Origin: Streptomyces sp. NRRL B-3428
GTDB taxonomy: Bacteria > Actinomycetota > Actinomycetes > Streptomycetales > Streptomycetaceae
Direction: 5' to 3'
DNA length: 64,000 bases
NCBI GenBank assembly: GCA_000721375.1
Contig: JOGW01000005.1
Location: 248,001 to 312,000 of the forward strand
In this document: piece by piece, positions 17,184 through 25,338 of the stretch
Position numbering within the stretch: position 1 is the first letter of the stretch
How the letters are laid out: each line of letters begins with the position of its first letter
The notes under the pieces: generated by a model
What the model was told of the DNA's origin: nothing
Seen by the model: the letters and a program-made list of their open reading frames with translations, nothing else
The model's database searches: none
Position numbers and translations under genes: made by a program

Positions 17184-20100
17184 ATGGGATGTCATGTACG
17201 TGACACCCGCAGAACCCGCCGTGCCCGCCGAGGTCTGATCGCGGCGCTCAGCGGACTGCTCCTGATCGGCGGCGTTCTGCCGGCGGCCGCCGCCGAGATC
17301 GTGGACGCGAAAGCCCCCGCCTTCCGCGCCCTGCTGTTCACCGAGGCCGTGGGATACGTCCACGGCTCGATCCCCGACGGGATCAAGATGTTCGAGGAGG
17401 AGGCCGCCGAGAACAACTTCGAACTGGTCGAGAGCGCCGACTCCAAGATCTTCGCCGACCCCTCCCTGAACGAGTTCGACGCGATCGTCATGCTGCAGAA
17501 CTCCGGCATGGTCTGGGACACCGACGCGGAGAAGGAGGGCCTGCAGAAGTTCGTACGCTCCGGCAAGGGTGTCGTCGCGATCCACAACACCCTCGACATG
17601 GGCGTGGAGGACCAGTTCCCGTGGTGGGACGAGACCGTCAACGCCGGTGCGCACATGCCCTCCCACTCGCCAGGCGTCCTGCAGGGCACGGCGAAGGTCG
17701 CGGACCGGGTGCACCCCTCCACCAAGTCACTTCCCGAGCGCTGGCAGCGCCCCGAGGAGTGGTACAACTTCGACAAGAACCCCCGGGGTGACGTGCACGT
17801 CCTGGTCACGGCGGACGAGACCACGTACAACCCGGGCGGCGACGCGATGGGCGCCGACCACCCGATCTCCTGGTGCCGCAACGCCGAGGGCGGCAAGGTC
17901 TGGGCCACCGCGATGGGGCACGACAAGGCCTCGTACACCGAGGAGTTCTTCCGCGACCACGTCATCGGCGGCCTCAAGTGGGCCTCCGGCACCGCGGCCG
18001 GGGACTGCGGCGGCACCGTCTGGAACGGGTACGAGAAGGTCACCCTCGACGACAACACCGCCGACCCGATGGAACTCGACGTGGCGGGCGACGGCAAGGT
18101 CTTCTACGCCCAGCGGAGCGGCGAGGTGAAGATCTACGACCCGGCGAGCCACGCCACCACCACCGCCGGCAAGCTCGACGTCTACACCGGCGGCGAGGAC
18201 GGTCTGGTCGGCCTCGAACTCGACCCCTCGTACGCCACGAACCACTGGATCTACCTCTACTACTCGCCCGCCGCGGCGACCGAGGACATCAACCGGCTCT
18301 CCCGCTTCACCGTCAAGGACGGCAAGCTGGACGCGGCAAGTGAGAAGAAGCTGATCGACGTCCCCGCCTACCGTGACCGCTCCTTCCCCGAGCCCGGACA
18401 CACCGGCGGCGCCGTCGAGTTCGGCCCGAACCGCACGCTCTACCTGTCGACCGGCGACGACGTACCGCCGAACCTCGATCCCGACTGGCAGGGCTACTCG
18501 CCGATCGACTGGCGCCCCGGCAAGGAGCGCCTGGACGCCGCGCGCACGGCGGGCAACACGAACGACCTGCGCGGCAAGATCCTGCGGATCAAGCCGAAGG
18601 ACGGCGGCGGCTACTCCATTCCGAAGGGCAACCTCTTCGCGCAGGGCACGGACAAGACCCGGCCCGAGATCTACGCGATGGGCTTCCGCAACCCGTTCCG
18701 CTTCACCGTCGACAAGAAGACCGGATACGTGCACGTCTCCGACTACGGACCTGACCGGGGCGGCCCGACGACCGACCGCGGACCGGAGGGCCTGGTCGAG
18801 TACAACGTCATCAAGAAGCCGGGCAACTTCGGCTGGCCTTTCTGCCACGGCAACAACCAGGCCTACGCGCCGTACAACCCGGACACCCAGGTGGTCGGCG
18901 CGAAGTTCGACTGCGCCGACCCCACCAACCCGTCGCCGAACAACACCGGGCTCACCGCACTCCCGCCGATCCAGCTTCCTGAAGTCTGGTACGGATACGG
19001 CGCTTCGGCCGAGTTCCCCGAGATGGGCAGCGGCGGTTCCGCGCCGATGAGCGGCCCGGTGTACCGGTACAACGCCAAGAGCAAGTCCGAGACCAAGTTC
19101 CCCGCGTACTTCGACGGGGCGAGCATCTTCTACGAGTGGGCGCGCAATGACGTCAAGGAGATGCGCTTCGACCAGGACGAGAAGCTCCTGAAGATCAACG
19201 ACCTGTTCTCTTCGATGAAGTTCGCCAAGCCCATGGACATGACCTTCGGGCCCGACGGCTCGCTCTATGTCCTCGAATGGGGCTCGGAGTTCGGCGGGGG
19301 CAACAATGACTCCGGGCTCTTCCGGATCGACTACGCACAGGGCAAGCGCAGCCCCGTCGCGCAGGCGAGCGCCTCGGCCACCAACGGACCCACCCCGCTG
19401 AAGGTCGACTTCTCCAGTGAGGGCACCAGGGACCCGGACGGCGACTCGCTCACCTACGCCTGGGACTTCGACGGGGACGGCACCGCCGACTCCACCGAGG
19501 AGAACCCCTCCTACACGTACACGACCGCCGGTGACTTCAACGCCCAGCTCAAGGTCACCGACTCCACCGGCAAGGAGGGCTTCGCCAACGTCCCGATCAC
19601 GGCCGGCAACACCGCGCCCGTGGTGAAGATCGAGACCCCGGTCAACGGCAAGCTGATCACCTTCGGGGACAAGATCCCGTACAAGGTCACCGTCACCGAT
19701 CCGGAGGACGGCGAGATCGACTGCTCCAAGGTCACCGTCAATCCCGCACTCGGACACGACGACCACGAGCATCCGACGACGGACATCCCCGGCTGCGAAG
19801 GAGTGGTGGACACCGGGGACCTGGGCGGTCACCCCGAGGGCGCGGACCTCACGTACGTCCTCAACGCCAAGTACACGGACAAGGGCGCGGGCGGCGCGAG
19901 CGCGCTGACCGGTTACGGGCGCTCGGTGCTGCATCCGAAGCACAAGCAGGCCGAGTACTACGACGATCAGTCGGGCACGCGGATCGTCTCGCAGGCGGGA
20001 GCCGAGAACGGCAAGCGCATCGGGGACATCAGCCCCGGCGACTGGGTGGCGTTCGAGCCGATGAGCGTCGAGGGCATCGCGTCAGTCAGCTACAAGGTGT

Positions 20101-20324
20101 CCTCGCCGTACGGCGTCGGCGCGGTCGAACTGCGCGCGGACGCACCCGATGGTCAGCTGCTCGCCACGACTCCGGTACAGAACACCGGGGGCTGGGACAG
20201 CTACCAGGACACCGCCAAGGTGCCAGTGGCGGCGCTGGCCGGAACGCACAAGCTGTATCTGGTGTTCACGGCGCCGCAGGGCAGTCCGTACGACCTGGAT
20301 GCGGTGAGCTTCCATTCCGAGTAG
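17184..20324 (+). CDS. Secreted multidomain protein: ThuA domain, PQQ-type sugar dehydrogenase, PKD, CBM6-like
   Basis: The product is 1046 aa. ATG 17184 follows GAGAGGA. A twin-Arg-containing basic start and a hydrophobic core ending AAAAE form a signal peptide. Residues about 45-265 are a ThuA-like glutamine-amidotransferase-fold domain (ALLFTEAVGYVHGSI, GVVAIHNTLDM, GADHPISWCR). About 280-715 form a glucose/sorbosone dehydrogenase beta-propeller (GEDGLVGLELDPSY, GHTGGAVEFGPN, IYAMGFRNPFRF). A PKD domain starts near 722 (YAWDFDGDGTADS). The last about 120 residues look like a CBM6 carbohydrate-binding module. This fusion is known in actinobacteria and Bacteroidetes, but the substrate is unproven. 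Position right after the sugar import/epimerase operon suggests extracellular oxidation or recognition of the same carbohydrate. It ends before twin hairpins. Confidence 0.85.
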   Translation: MGCHVRDTRRTRRARRGLIAALSGLLLIGGVLPAAAAEIVDAKAPAFRALLFTEAVGYVHGSIPDGIKMFEEEAAENNFELVESADSKIFADPSLNEFDAIVMLQNSGMVWDTDAEKEGLQKFVRSGKGVVAIHNTLDMGVEDQFPWWDETVNAGAHMPSHSPGVLQGTAKVADRVHPSTKSLPERWQRPEEWYNFDKNPRGDVHVLVTADETTYNPGGDAMGADHPISWCRNAEGGKVWATAMGHDKASYTEEFFRDHVIGGLKWASGTAAGDCGGTVWNGYEKVTLDDNTADPMELDVAGDGKVFYAQRSGEVKIYDPASHATTTAGKLDVYTGGEDGLVGLELDPSYATNHWIYLYYSPAAATEDINRLSRFTVKDGKLDAASEKKLIDVPAYRDRSFPEPGHTGGAVEFGPNRTLYLSTGDDVPPNLDPDWQGYSPIDWRPGKERLDAARTAGNTNDLRGKILRIKPKDGGGYSIPKGNLFAQGTDKTRPEIYAMGFRNPFRFTVDKKTGYVHVSDYGPDRGGPTTDRGPEGLVEYNVIKKPGNFGWPFCHGNNQAYAPYNPDTQVVGAKFDCADPTNPSPNNTGLTALPPIQLPEVWYGYGASAEFPEMGSGGSAPMSGPVYRYNAKSKSETKFPAYFDGASIFYEWARNDVKEMRFDQDEKLLKINDLFSSMKFAKPMDMTFGPDGSLYVLEWGSEFGGGNNDSGLFRIDYAQGKRSPVAQASASATNGPTPLKVDFSSEGTRDPDGDSLTYAWDFDGDGTADSTEENPSYTYTTAGDFNAQLKVTDSTGKEGFANVPITAGNTAPVVKIETPVNGKLITFGDKIPYKVTVTDPEDGEIDCSKVTVNPALGHDDHEHPTTDIPGCEGVVDTGDLGGHPEGADLTYVLNAKYTDKGAGGASALTGYGRSVLHPKHKQAEYYDDQSGTRIVSQAGAENGKRIGDISPGDWVAFEPMSVEGIASVSYKVSSPYGVGAVELRADAPDGQLLATTPVQNTGGWDSYQDTAKVPVAALAGTHKLYLVFTAPQGSPYDLDAVSFHSE

Positions 20325-20353
20325 CCACCCCCGGCTTCTTCGAATGGATACGA

Positions 20354-20405
20354 GTGGTCCCGGCTTCCTTGCTTCCCCCTGGCACAACAAGGAAGCCGGG
20401 ACCAC
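20354..20405 (+). terminator. Long perfect hairpin, first of two
   Basis: Perfect 18-bp arms, GTGGTCCCGGCTTCCTTG and its complement (20388-20405), enclose a 16-base loop. It starts 30 bp after the ThuA-fusion stop. Being symmetric, it can terminate transcription in both directions between the two convergent genes. Confidence 0.8.
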
Positions 20406-20412
20406 AGGCGAA

Positions 20413-20452
20413 GGCCCGTCGATACGCCCAACCCTTGGCGTGTCGACGGGCC
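20413..20452 (-). terminator. Second hairpin of the pair
   Basis: Arms of 16 bp (GGCCCGTCGATACGCC with GGCGTGTCGACGGGCC, one G-U wobble) enclose an 8-base loop, 14 bp before the phosphotransferase stop. With the preceding stem it forms a bidirectional terminator block. Confidence 0.75.
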
Positions 20453-20465
20453 CTCGCGCTCCCCG

Positions 20466-21620
20466 TCAGCGAGTACCGACCGCCGCCCGTACGGCCCGAC
20501 GGGCCAGGGCGCAGTCGTCATGCAGCCGCCTCAACAGCAGGCGCTGCTCCTCACCGGACGGCGCAGCACCGGGATGGGCCGGACCCGGTGCCGCCGGGGT
20601 CGCTTCCCGCATCGTGCGCTGAACCGCCATCTCGTATGTCCTTATCTCCCTCGTCAGGACCAGCATCAGATTGACGAGGAAGGCGTCCCGTGCGGCCGGA
20701 CCCGCGGACTGCGCGAGCTGGCTGATCTGGCGTCGTGCGACAGGTGCGTCGGCGAGCACCGCCCACAGCGTCGCCAGGTCATACCCCGGCAGATACCAGC
20801 CGGCGTGCTCCCAGTCGACGAGGACGGGACCGGCGGGGGACAGCAGGACATTCGACAACAGGGCGTCACCATGGCAGAACTGGCCCATCGAACCGCTGCC
20901 GGCGGACTGCGCGATGCCGTGCAGCAGCTTCTGGAGGTCGCCCAGGTCCCGGTCCGTGAGCAGCCCCAGCTCGTGGTACCGGTTGATCCGCGCCGCATAG
21001 TCCAGCGGTGCGTCGAACATGCCGGCCGGCGGCCGCCATGCGTTGAGCCGGCAGATCGCCCCGAGAGCGGCCCTGATGTCGGCGCGCGGCGGCGCCTCGG
21101 CCGGATGGCGTTGCAGGGCCGCCACCCGGCCGGGCATCCGCTCGATCACCAACGTGCCATTCTCGGGATCGGCGGCGATCAGCCGTGGCACCCGCACTGG
21201 GGGCCGGTGCCTGACGAACGAGCGATACGTAGCTATTTCGTGCCGGATGCGCTCCGACCACGCGGGGGAGTGATCAACTAAGCACTTCGCGACCGCAGTC
21301 ATACGTCCCGTGGTGCCGACGAGCAGCACCGAGCGTCCGCTGCGGCGCAGCACCTGGACCGGATTGAACTCCGGGCAGATGCGGTGCACCGAGGCGACTG
21401 CCGTACGCAACTGGGCGCCCTGTGGGCCGGACAAGTCGAGTCTCCCGCTGAGCGGTTGGGTGCCGAACCCCGCAGAGGCCGGAGCCCCTGGAGCGCGCCG
21501 CGTCCGACCGGTACCCAATGCGGGGGCCGCCTGGCGGGAGGGGGCGAGATAGGGGCCCCCGGCCTGCCGGTTGGTGGACGGCCGGGGCGGGGCGGACACG
21601 GAGGACGATGCTGTGTACAT
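20466..21620 (-). CDS. Aminoglycoside/choline-type phosphotransferase family protein with a TTA codon
   Basis: The product is 384 aa from ATG 21620. The frame is open 44 codons further upstream, but that part is low-complexity. Kinase-like features are VLLVGTT and AVAKCLVDH (lysine strand), the catalytic loop [13 protein letters not shown] and the metal loop LVDWEHAG, as in APH/choline-kinase enzymes. The first about 65 residues are Pro/Ala-rich and probably disordered. Leu at codon 114 (plus-strand 21279-21281) is TTA, a codon decoded only by the bldA tRNA in Streptomyces. Synthesis is therefore probably delayed to late growth or differentiation. It is divergent from an NsdA-like regulator across a 231-bp region. 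The substrate is unknown. Confidence 0.8.
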   Translation of the reverse strand: MYTASSSVSAPPRPSTNRQAGGPYLAPSRQAAPALGTGRTRRAPGAPASAGFGTQPLSGRLDLSGPQGAQLRTAVASVHRICPEFNPVQVLRRSGRSVLLVGTTGRMTAVAKCLVDHSPAWSERIRHEIATYRSFVRHRPPVRVPRLIAADPENGTLVIERMPGRVAALQRHPAEAPPRADIRAALGAICRLNAWRPPAGMFDAPLDYAARINRYHELGLLTDRDLGDLQKLLHGIAQSAGSGSMGQFCHGDALLSNVLLSPAGPVLVDWEHAGWYLPGYDLATLWAVLADAPVARRQISQLAQSAGPAARDAFLVNLMLVLTREIRTYEMAVQRTMREATPAAPGPAHPGAAPSGEEQRLLLRRLHDDCALARRAVRAAVGTR

Positions 21621-21762
21621 GGGCGATACAGATCCCTTCGTGCGCCGACAAGTCACGTGCGCTGCCCGGCCCGACTTCCGTTCGCACCCTGGGGAATGCG
21701 GTCGGCCGCCGGGTCGGGGTGGCGCATTCCTACCTGACACCCGGACGCACATGGCACACCAT

Positions 21763-21824
21763 CTGGCGCACCCTGGCGAACCCTGGCGAATAGTCGCTCA
21801 GCAACTGACAGAGGGTTACTGTCA
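21763..21824 (+). promoter_or_regulatory. Tandem 10-bp repeats and inverted repeat upstream of nsdA-like gene
   Basis: Three head-to-tail copies of a 10-bp unit (CTGGCGCACC, CTGGCGAACC, CTGGCGAATA) span 21763-21792. About 15 bp on, TGACAG and CTGTCA (21807-21824) form an inverted repeat with a 6-7 base centre. The helical-turn period suggests a protein-binding array in the divergent promoter region. Confidence 0.45.
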
Positions 21825-21851
21825 ACTCAGCCGAGAACCTGGGGGCTTGAC

Positions 21852-23363
21852 GTGAGCAGCGAACCAAACGCCCGACTCAGCGACCTGTTCGGCCTTGCCG
21901 GCTGGTCCAAGGGTGAGCTCGCAAGGGCGGTCAACCGGCAGGCGGCGGCCATGGGCCATCCGCAGCTGGCGACCGACACTTCGCGAGTGCGTCGCTGGAT
22001 CGACATGGGAGAGATCCCCCGCGATCCGGTGCCGCGTGTGTTGGCAGCGCTGTTCACCGAGCGGCTCGGCCGTGTCGTGACCATCGAGGACCTCGGTCTG
22101 GTCAGGCACGGGCGCACGGGGAAACGGCAGGGCGGCCGGGATGTCGAACATCCCGACTCATTGCCGTGGGCGCCCGAGCGGACTGCCGCGGTCCTCACCG
22201 AATTCACGGGAATGGACCTCATGCTCAACCGACGCGGCTTGGTGGGCGCGGGCGCCGCGCTTGCCGCGGGCTCCGCACTCAGCAGCGCCATGCACGACTG
22301 GCTGCACACCGATCCGGCCCTCTCCACCGACGCACTGCGCACCGGCGTCTCCGACGCTTCCGAAGATCTCCTGCACGCCGACCCCGCTGGGTACGACCGC
22401 TATGAGGCCGCCCCCATCGGATCCCAGGAGATCGAGGAGCTGGAGCGTTCCGTGGAGGTCTTCCGCGCGTGGGACGCGTCCCGCGGCGGAGGGCTGCAGC
22501 GCAAGGCCGTCGTGGGGCAGCTCAACGAGGTAGGGGGCATGCTCTCCTACCGTCACCCCGACCATCTGCAGCGGCGCCTTTGGGGTGTCGCCGCCAACCT
22601 CGCCGTACTCGCGGGCTGGATGTCACACGACGTCGGCCTCGAACCCACGGCCCAGAAGTACTTCGTCATCGCGGCGCATGCGGCGCGCGAAGGCGGCGAC
22701 CGGCCCCGTGCCGGCGAGGCGCTCTCCCGGGCGGCCCGCCAGATGGTGCACCTGGGCCGGCCCGACGACGCCCTCGACCTGATGAAGCTCGCCAAGTCCG
22801 GTTCGGGCGAGGAGGTCCTGCCGCGGACGAAGGCGATGCTCTACACCATCGAGGCCTGGGCACAGGCGTCCATGGGCAAGGGGCAGGCCATGCGCCGCAC
22901 CCTCGGCGAGGCCGAGGACCTCTTCGTGTCGGACAAGGGCGATGTGCCGCCGCCGAGTTGGATGCAGATGTTCGACGAGGCGGACATGCACGGGATGCAG
23001 GCCCTGGCGTACCGGACGCTGGCCGACCACGATCCGTCGGCGGCGTCCATCGCGCAGCGTCATGCGAAGGAGGCGCTGGAACTGCGCGCCAAGGGCCGGC
23101 AGCGGTCGCAGATCTTCGACTACATCTCGCTGGCTTCGGCCTGCTTCATCGCGGACGATCCCGAACAGGCCGACCGTTACGCGCGGTTGGCGCTGATGTC
23201 GATGGGGGAGACCTCGTCGCATCGGACATGGGACCGGTTGCGGGAGATGTACCGGCTGACGGCTCAGTACTCCGGGTATCCGAGGATCCAGGATCTTCGC
23301 GAGGAGATTCAGCTGGCGCTGCCGAAGGTCGTCAAGGGGGGTGGGGGGACGGCTCGGGCTTGA
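21852..23363 (+). CDS. NsdA-like TPR regulator of development/antibiotic production
   Basis: The product is 503 aa from GTG 21852. The N-terminus has an HTH-like segment of the type seen in NsdA: GWSKGELARAVNRQAAAMG, then DTSRVRRWIDMGEIPRDPVPRVLAALFTERLG. The rest is helical TPR repeats. Characteristic NsdA-family blocks include GGGLQRKAVVGQLNEV, LAGWMSHDVGLEPTAQKYF and RQMVHLGRPDDALDL. NsdA (negative regulator of Streptomyces differentiation) represses sporulation and antibiotic synthesis in S. coelicolor. This looks like a paralog of the same family rather than nsdA itself, because the N-terminus and length differ from what I recall. A Tat-like RRGLVGAGAALAAGSAL stretch near residue 130 is typical for the family and not an export signal there. 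Confidence 0.8.
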   Translation: MSSEPNARLSDLFGLAGWSKGELARAVNRQAAAMGHPQLATDTSRVRRWIDMGEIPRDPVPRVLAALFTERLGRVVTIEDLGLVRHGRTGKRQGGRDVEHPDSLPWAPERTAAVLTEFTGMDLMLNRRGLVGAGAALAAGSALSSAMHDWLHTDPALSTDALRTGVSDASEDLLHADPAGYDRYEAAPIGSQEIEELERSVEVFRAWDASRGGGLQRKAVVGQLNEVGGMLSYRHPDHLQRRLWGVAANLAVLAGWMSHDVGLEPTAQKYFVIAAHAAREGGDRPRAGEALSRAARQMVHLGRPDDALDLMKLAKSGSGEEVLPRTKAMLYTIEAWAQASMGKGQAMRRTLGEAEDLFVSDKGDVPPPSWMQMFDEADMHGMQALAYRTLADHDPSAASIAQRHAKEALELRAKGRQRSQIFDYISLASACFIADDPEQADRYARLALMSMGETSSHRTWDRLREMYRLTAQYSGYPRIQDLREEIQLALPKVVKGGGGTARA

Positions 23364-23429
23364 GGCCCGGTCCGACCGGGGGACTCTTTGCGCTACGCCA
23401 CGTCCATTTGGACCCGTTTCCCCTGCACG

Positions 23430-24872
23430 CTAGGTCCCCCTCACGATCCCTACCAACACGCAGGCGTCGTCCTCACGTTCGCCGCCCTCGTCGAACTCCT
23501 CCATCACGGCCCGGACACAGTCCTGTGCCGTGCGGGCGGTGGCGAAGCGGGGGGCGAGGGACAGTAGACGGGTGCGTGAGGCGTCGCCGTCGCGGTGCGG
23601 TGCGAGACCGTCTGTGTGCAGCACCAGGAGGTCGCCGGGTTCCAGCTGCTCCGACGCCTGCGCGTACACCGCGCCCGGCGTCGCGCCCAGAAGGACGCCG
23701 TCCGGGGCGTCGAGCGCGCGGCCGGTGCCGTCGCGGAAGAGCAGTGGGGCCGGGTGTCCCGCCTGGGCCCAGGTGAGGGTGCGGGTGTGCGGGTTGTAGC
23801 GGCAGCACACCGCGCTGCCCAGGGCGGGCTGGACGGAGGCGTCGAGCAGCTGGTTCAGCCAGCCCATCAGCTTGCCCGGCTCCGCGCCCGCCACGGCCAT
23901 CCCGCGCAGCGCGCCGAGCAGCATCGCCATGCCCGAAGTCACTGTCACGCCATGGCCGGTGAGGTCGCCGACGCTCAACAGCGTCTCGCCGTCGGGTAGA
24001 TGCAGCGCGTCGTACCAGTCGCCGCCGATGAGGGCGCTGCTGGAGGACGGAAGATAGTGGGCCGCCAGGTCGAGCGCGTCGGGTGAGCCCTGCGGGAACC
24101 GCAGAGGGCCGCGCCACGGCGGCAGCACGGCCTCCTGCAGCTCGACCGCGAGCCGGTGCTCGGTCTGCGCGATGTGCCGCTGGCGCTGGAGCGAGTCACG
24201 GGTCTCGCGCACGGCCAACTGGCTGCGGCGCAGCTCGCTGACGTCTCTGACCACCGCCCACATCGAGGCGGTACCGCCGTCGGCGTCCAGCACGGGCTCG
24301 CCCATCATGTGCAGCGTGCGCACACTGCCGTCGTCGCGCACGATGCGGAACTCGCCGTCGATGGGCCGGCCGTCGATCAGACAGTCCGTGACCATCTGCG
24401 TCAGGAGGTCCTTGTCCTCCGCGAACACGAAGGTGGGCAGCTCGTCCAGGGTGAGCGGCGGACGGTCGGGGGAGCGGCCGAAGATCTGGTACAGCTCGCC
24501 GGACCAGGTCACCTCGTCGGTGAGCAGATTCCATTCGGCACTGCCGACCCGGCTCAGAAGTGAACCGCGGCCCGGCTGCGGGGCGAACTCGGCCTCCAGG
24601 CCCTCGAGCAGCTCCCGCTCGATCGTCTCCTCCGGAACACCGTCGCGCAGCTGCGCCAAGTGCTCGTCCAGATCGTCGAGTTGATGCACGGCCAGCTCGC
24701 ACAGGGCGCGCTGCCAGCGGCCCTGCGGGTCATCGTCGTCGTCGACCAGCGTGTCCCTGCGCACCGCGTCGACCTCGCCACGCAGCCGGCGCGTCTGCTG
24801 AATCAACGCGTCGACCGTGCCACGCTCAGGCGGCTGCGCGGCGGGACGGTCCGCGAAGATATGGGACGGCAT
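23430..24872 (-). CDS. PAS-domain PP2C (SpoIIE/RsbU-type) serine phosphatase
   Basis: The product is 480 aa from ATG 24872, with GGAG 7 bp upstream; the frame stays open to a GTG at 24995. An N-terminal helical region (residues 18-110, DALIQQTRRLRGEVDAV, heptad-like) precedes a PAS fold (SAEWNLLTDEVTWSGELYQIFG to ASMWAVVRDVSELRR). A short coiled coil follows (TRDSLQRQRHIAQTEHRLAVELQEAVLP). The PPM/SpoIIE catalytic domain carries the metal-ligand motifs GGDWYDAL, VGDLTGHG and a final DDACVLV. Such proteins dephosphorylate STAS anti-anti-sigma factors in response to a PAS-sensed signal. No partner kinase or STAS gene adjoins, although a STAS gene lies 14 kb away at 38942. Confidence 0.87.
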   Translation of the reverse strand: MPSHIFADRPAAQPPERGTVDALIQQTRRLRGEVDAVRRDTLVDDDDDPQGRWQRALCELAVHQLDDLDEHLAQLRDGVPEETIERELLEGLEAEFAPQPGRGSLLSRVGSAEWNLLTDEVTWSGELYQIFGRSPDRPPLTLDELPTFVFAEDKDLLTQMVTDCLIDGRPIDGEFRIVRDDGSVRTLHMMGEPVLDADGGTASMWAVVRDVSELRRSQLAVRETRDSLQRQRHIAQTEHRLAVELQEAVLPPWRGPLRFPQGSPDALDLAAHYLPSSSSALIGGDWYDALHLPDGETLLSVGDLTGHGVTVTSGMAMLLGALRGMAVAGAEPGKLMGWLNQLLDASVQPALGSAVCCRYNPHTRTLTWAQAGHPAPLLFRDGTGRALDAPDGVLLGATPGAVYAQASEQLEPGDLLVLHTDGLAPHRDGDASRTRLLSLAPRFATARTAQDCVRAVMEEFDEGGEREDDACVLVGIVRGT

Positions 24873-25070
24873 CTCGTACTCCGATACAGGCGCGGTACGA
24901 CCAAGTCTGACGGAAGGGCCGGTTATGACTGTCGCACAGGTCAGTTGGCCTCGTAAGTGATTTGGCAAGACACGATACGGTGGTGCTTCTGGCATGTGCC
25001 AAAGGCCGCCTTGCTGCTCGGCGCGGGTGCTGGCCGAAAGTCAACCGCCCCCATCCTTAAGGCAATTGAA

Positions 25071-25107
25071 AGCCGCCGCTCCCGGTAGGTGGAGCGGCGG
25101 CTTGTTC
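25071..25107 (+). terminator. Rho-independent-like hairpin
   Basis: AGCCGCCGCTCC pairs perfectly with GGAGCGGCGGCT across an 8-base loop. TTGTTC follows on the plus strand and TTTCAATT on the minus strand. It is 232 bp upstream of the ketosynthase start, so it ends some upstream or leader transcript rather than a known gene. Confidence 0.6.
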
Positions 25108-25149
25108 GTGCGGTGCATCTGGCCGGTTCGAGTCCCCCCGCGCGCGGCG

Positions 25150-25187
25150 CCCCAAAGGGGCATATCGATCCGCTGCCCCTTGTGGGG
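25150..25187. repeat. Inverted repeat upstream of ketosynthase gene
   Basis: CCCCAAAGGGGCA pairs with TGCCCCTTGTGGGG (one extra base) around an 11-base loop. The inner GGGGCA/TGCCCC stem is perfect. The function is unknown; it may be a leader structure or operator. Confidence 0.5.
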
Positions 25188-25338
25188 AACCTACAAGATC
25201 CATTCCTGAGGGTCTGAGTCTTCTGGCATCCATGAACGCCCTTGTTGTCTGGAAGTGTCGATTTCAGCTGATCAGTACTCCGCGCCGGGCGACGGCCGGA
25301 TCTTGTGGACTTCCTACTCACCCGAGAAGGGGCGCGAT

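Larger units (their letters stand above)
24873..25338. other. 466-bp divergent intergenic region with stable stem-loops
   Basis: No convincing gene was found here. It separates the divergent phosphatase and ketosynthase genes and must hold both promoters. It contains a TGGCATGTGCCA dyad near 24990 and a 12-bp perfect hairpin with T-rich tail (25071-25107). It also has a tRNA-T-loop-like string (GGTTCGAGTCC near 25128-25138) without a foldable tRNA around it, and a second 13-bp stem at 25150-25187. A terminator-like hairpin in a divergent promoter region suggests a short untranslated transcript or an attenuator. Confidence 0.5.

Noticed and set aside
17727..19943. 738-residue antisense frame inside the ThuA-dehydrogenase gene
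   Set aside because: It is Val/Gly/Arg/Asp-biased shadow translation, with no ribosome site or domain pattern.
20466..21752. Upstream start at 21752 for the phosphotransferase
   Set aside because: The extra 44 residues are basic low-complexity sequence without a ribosome site and would consume most of the divergent promoter region.
22220..22290. Tat signal (RRGLVGAGAALAAGSAL) suggesting an exported NsdA-like protein
   Set aside because: It is about 130 residues into the protein and is a conserved internal feature of the NsdA family as I recall it, so it is not an export signal.
25100..25160. Possible tRNA 3' end (GGTTCGAGTCC T-loop-like string)
   Set aside because: The flanking bases do not form a 5-bp T stem, and no D or anticodon arm or acceptor stem can be folded upstream; only a fragment-like resemblance remains.
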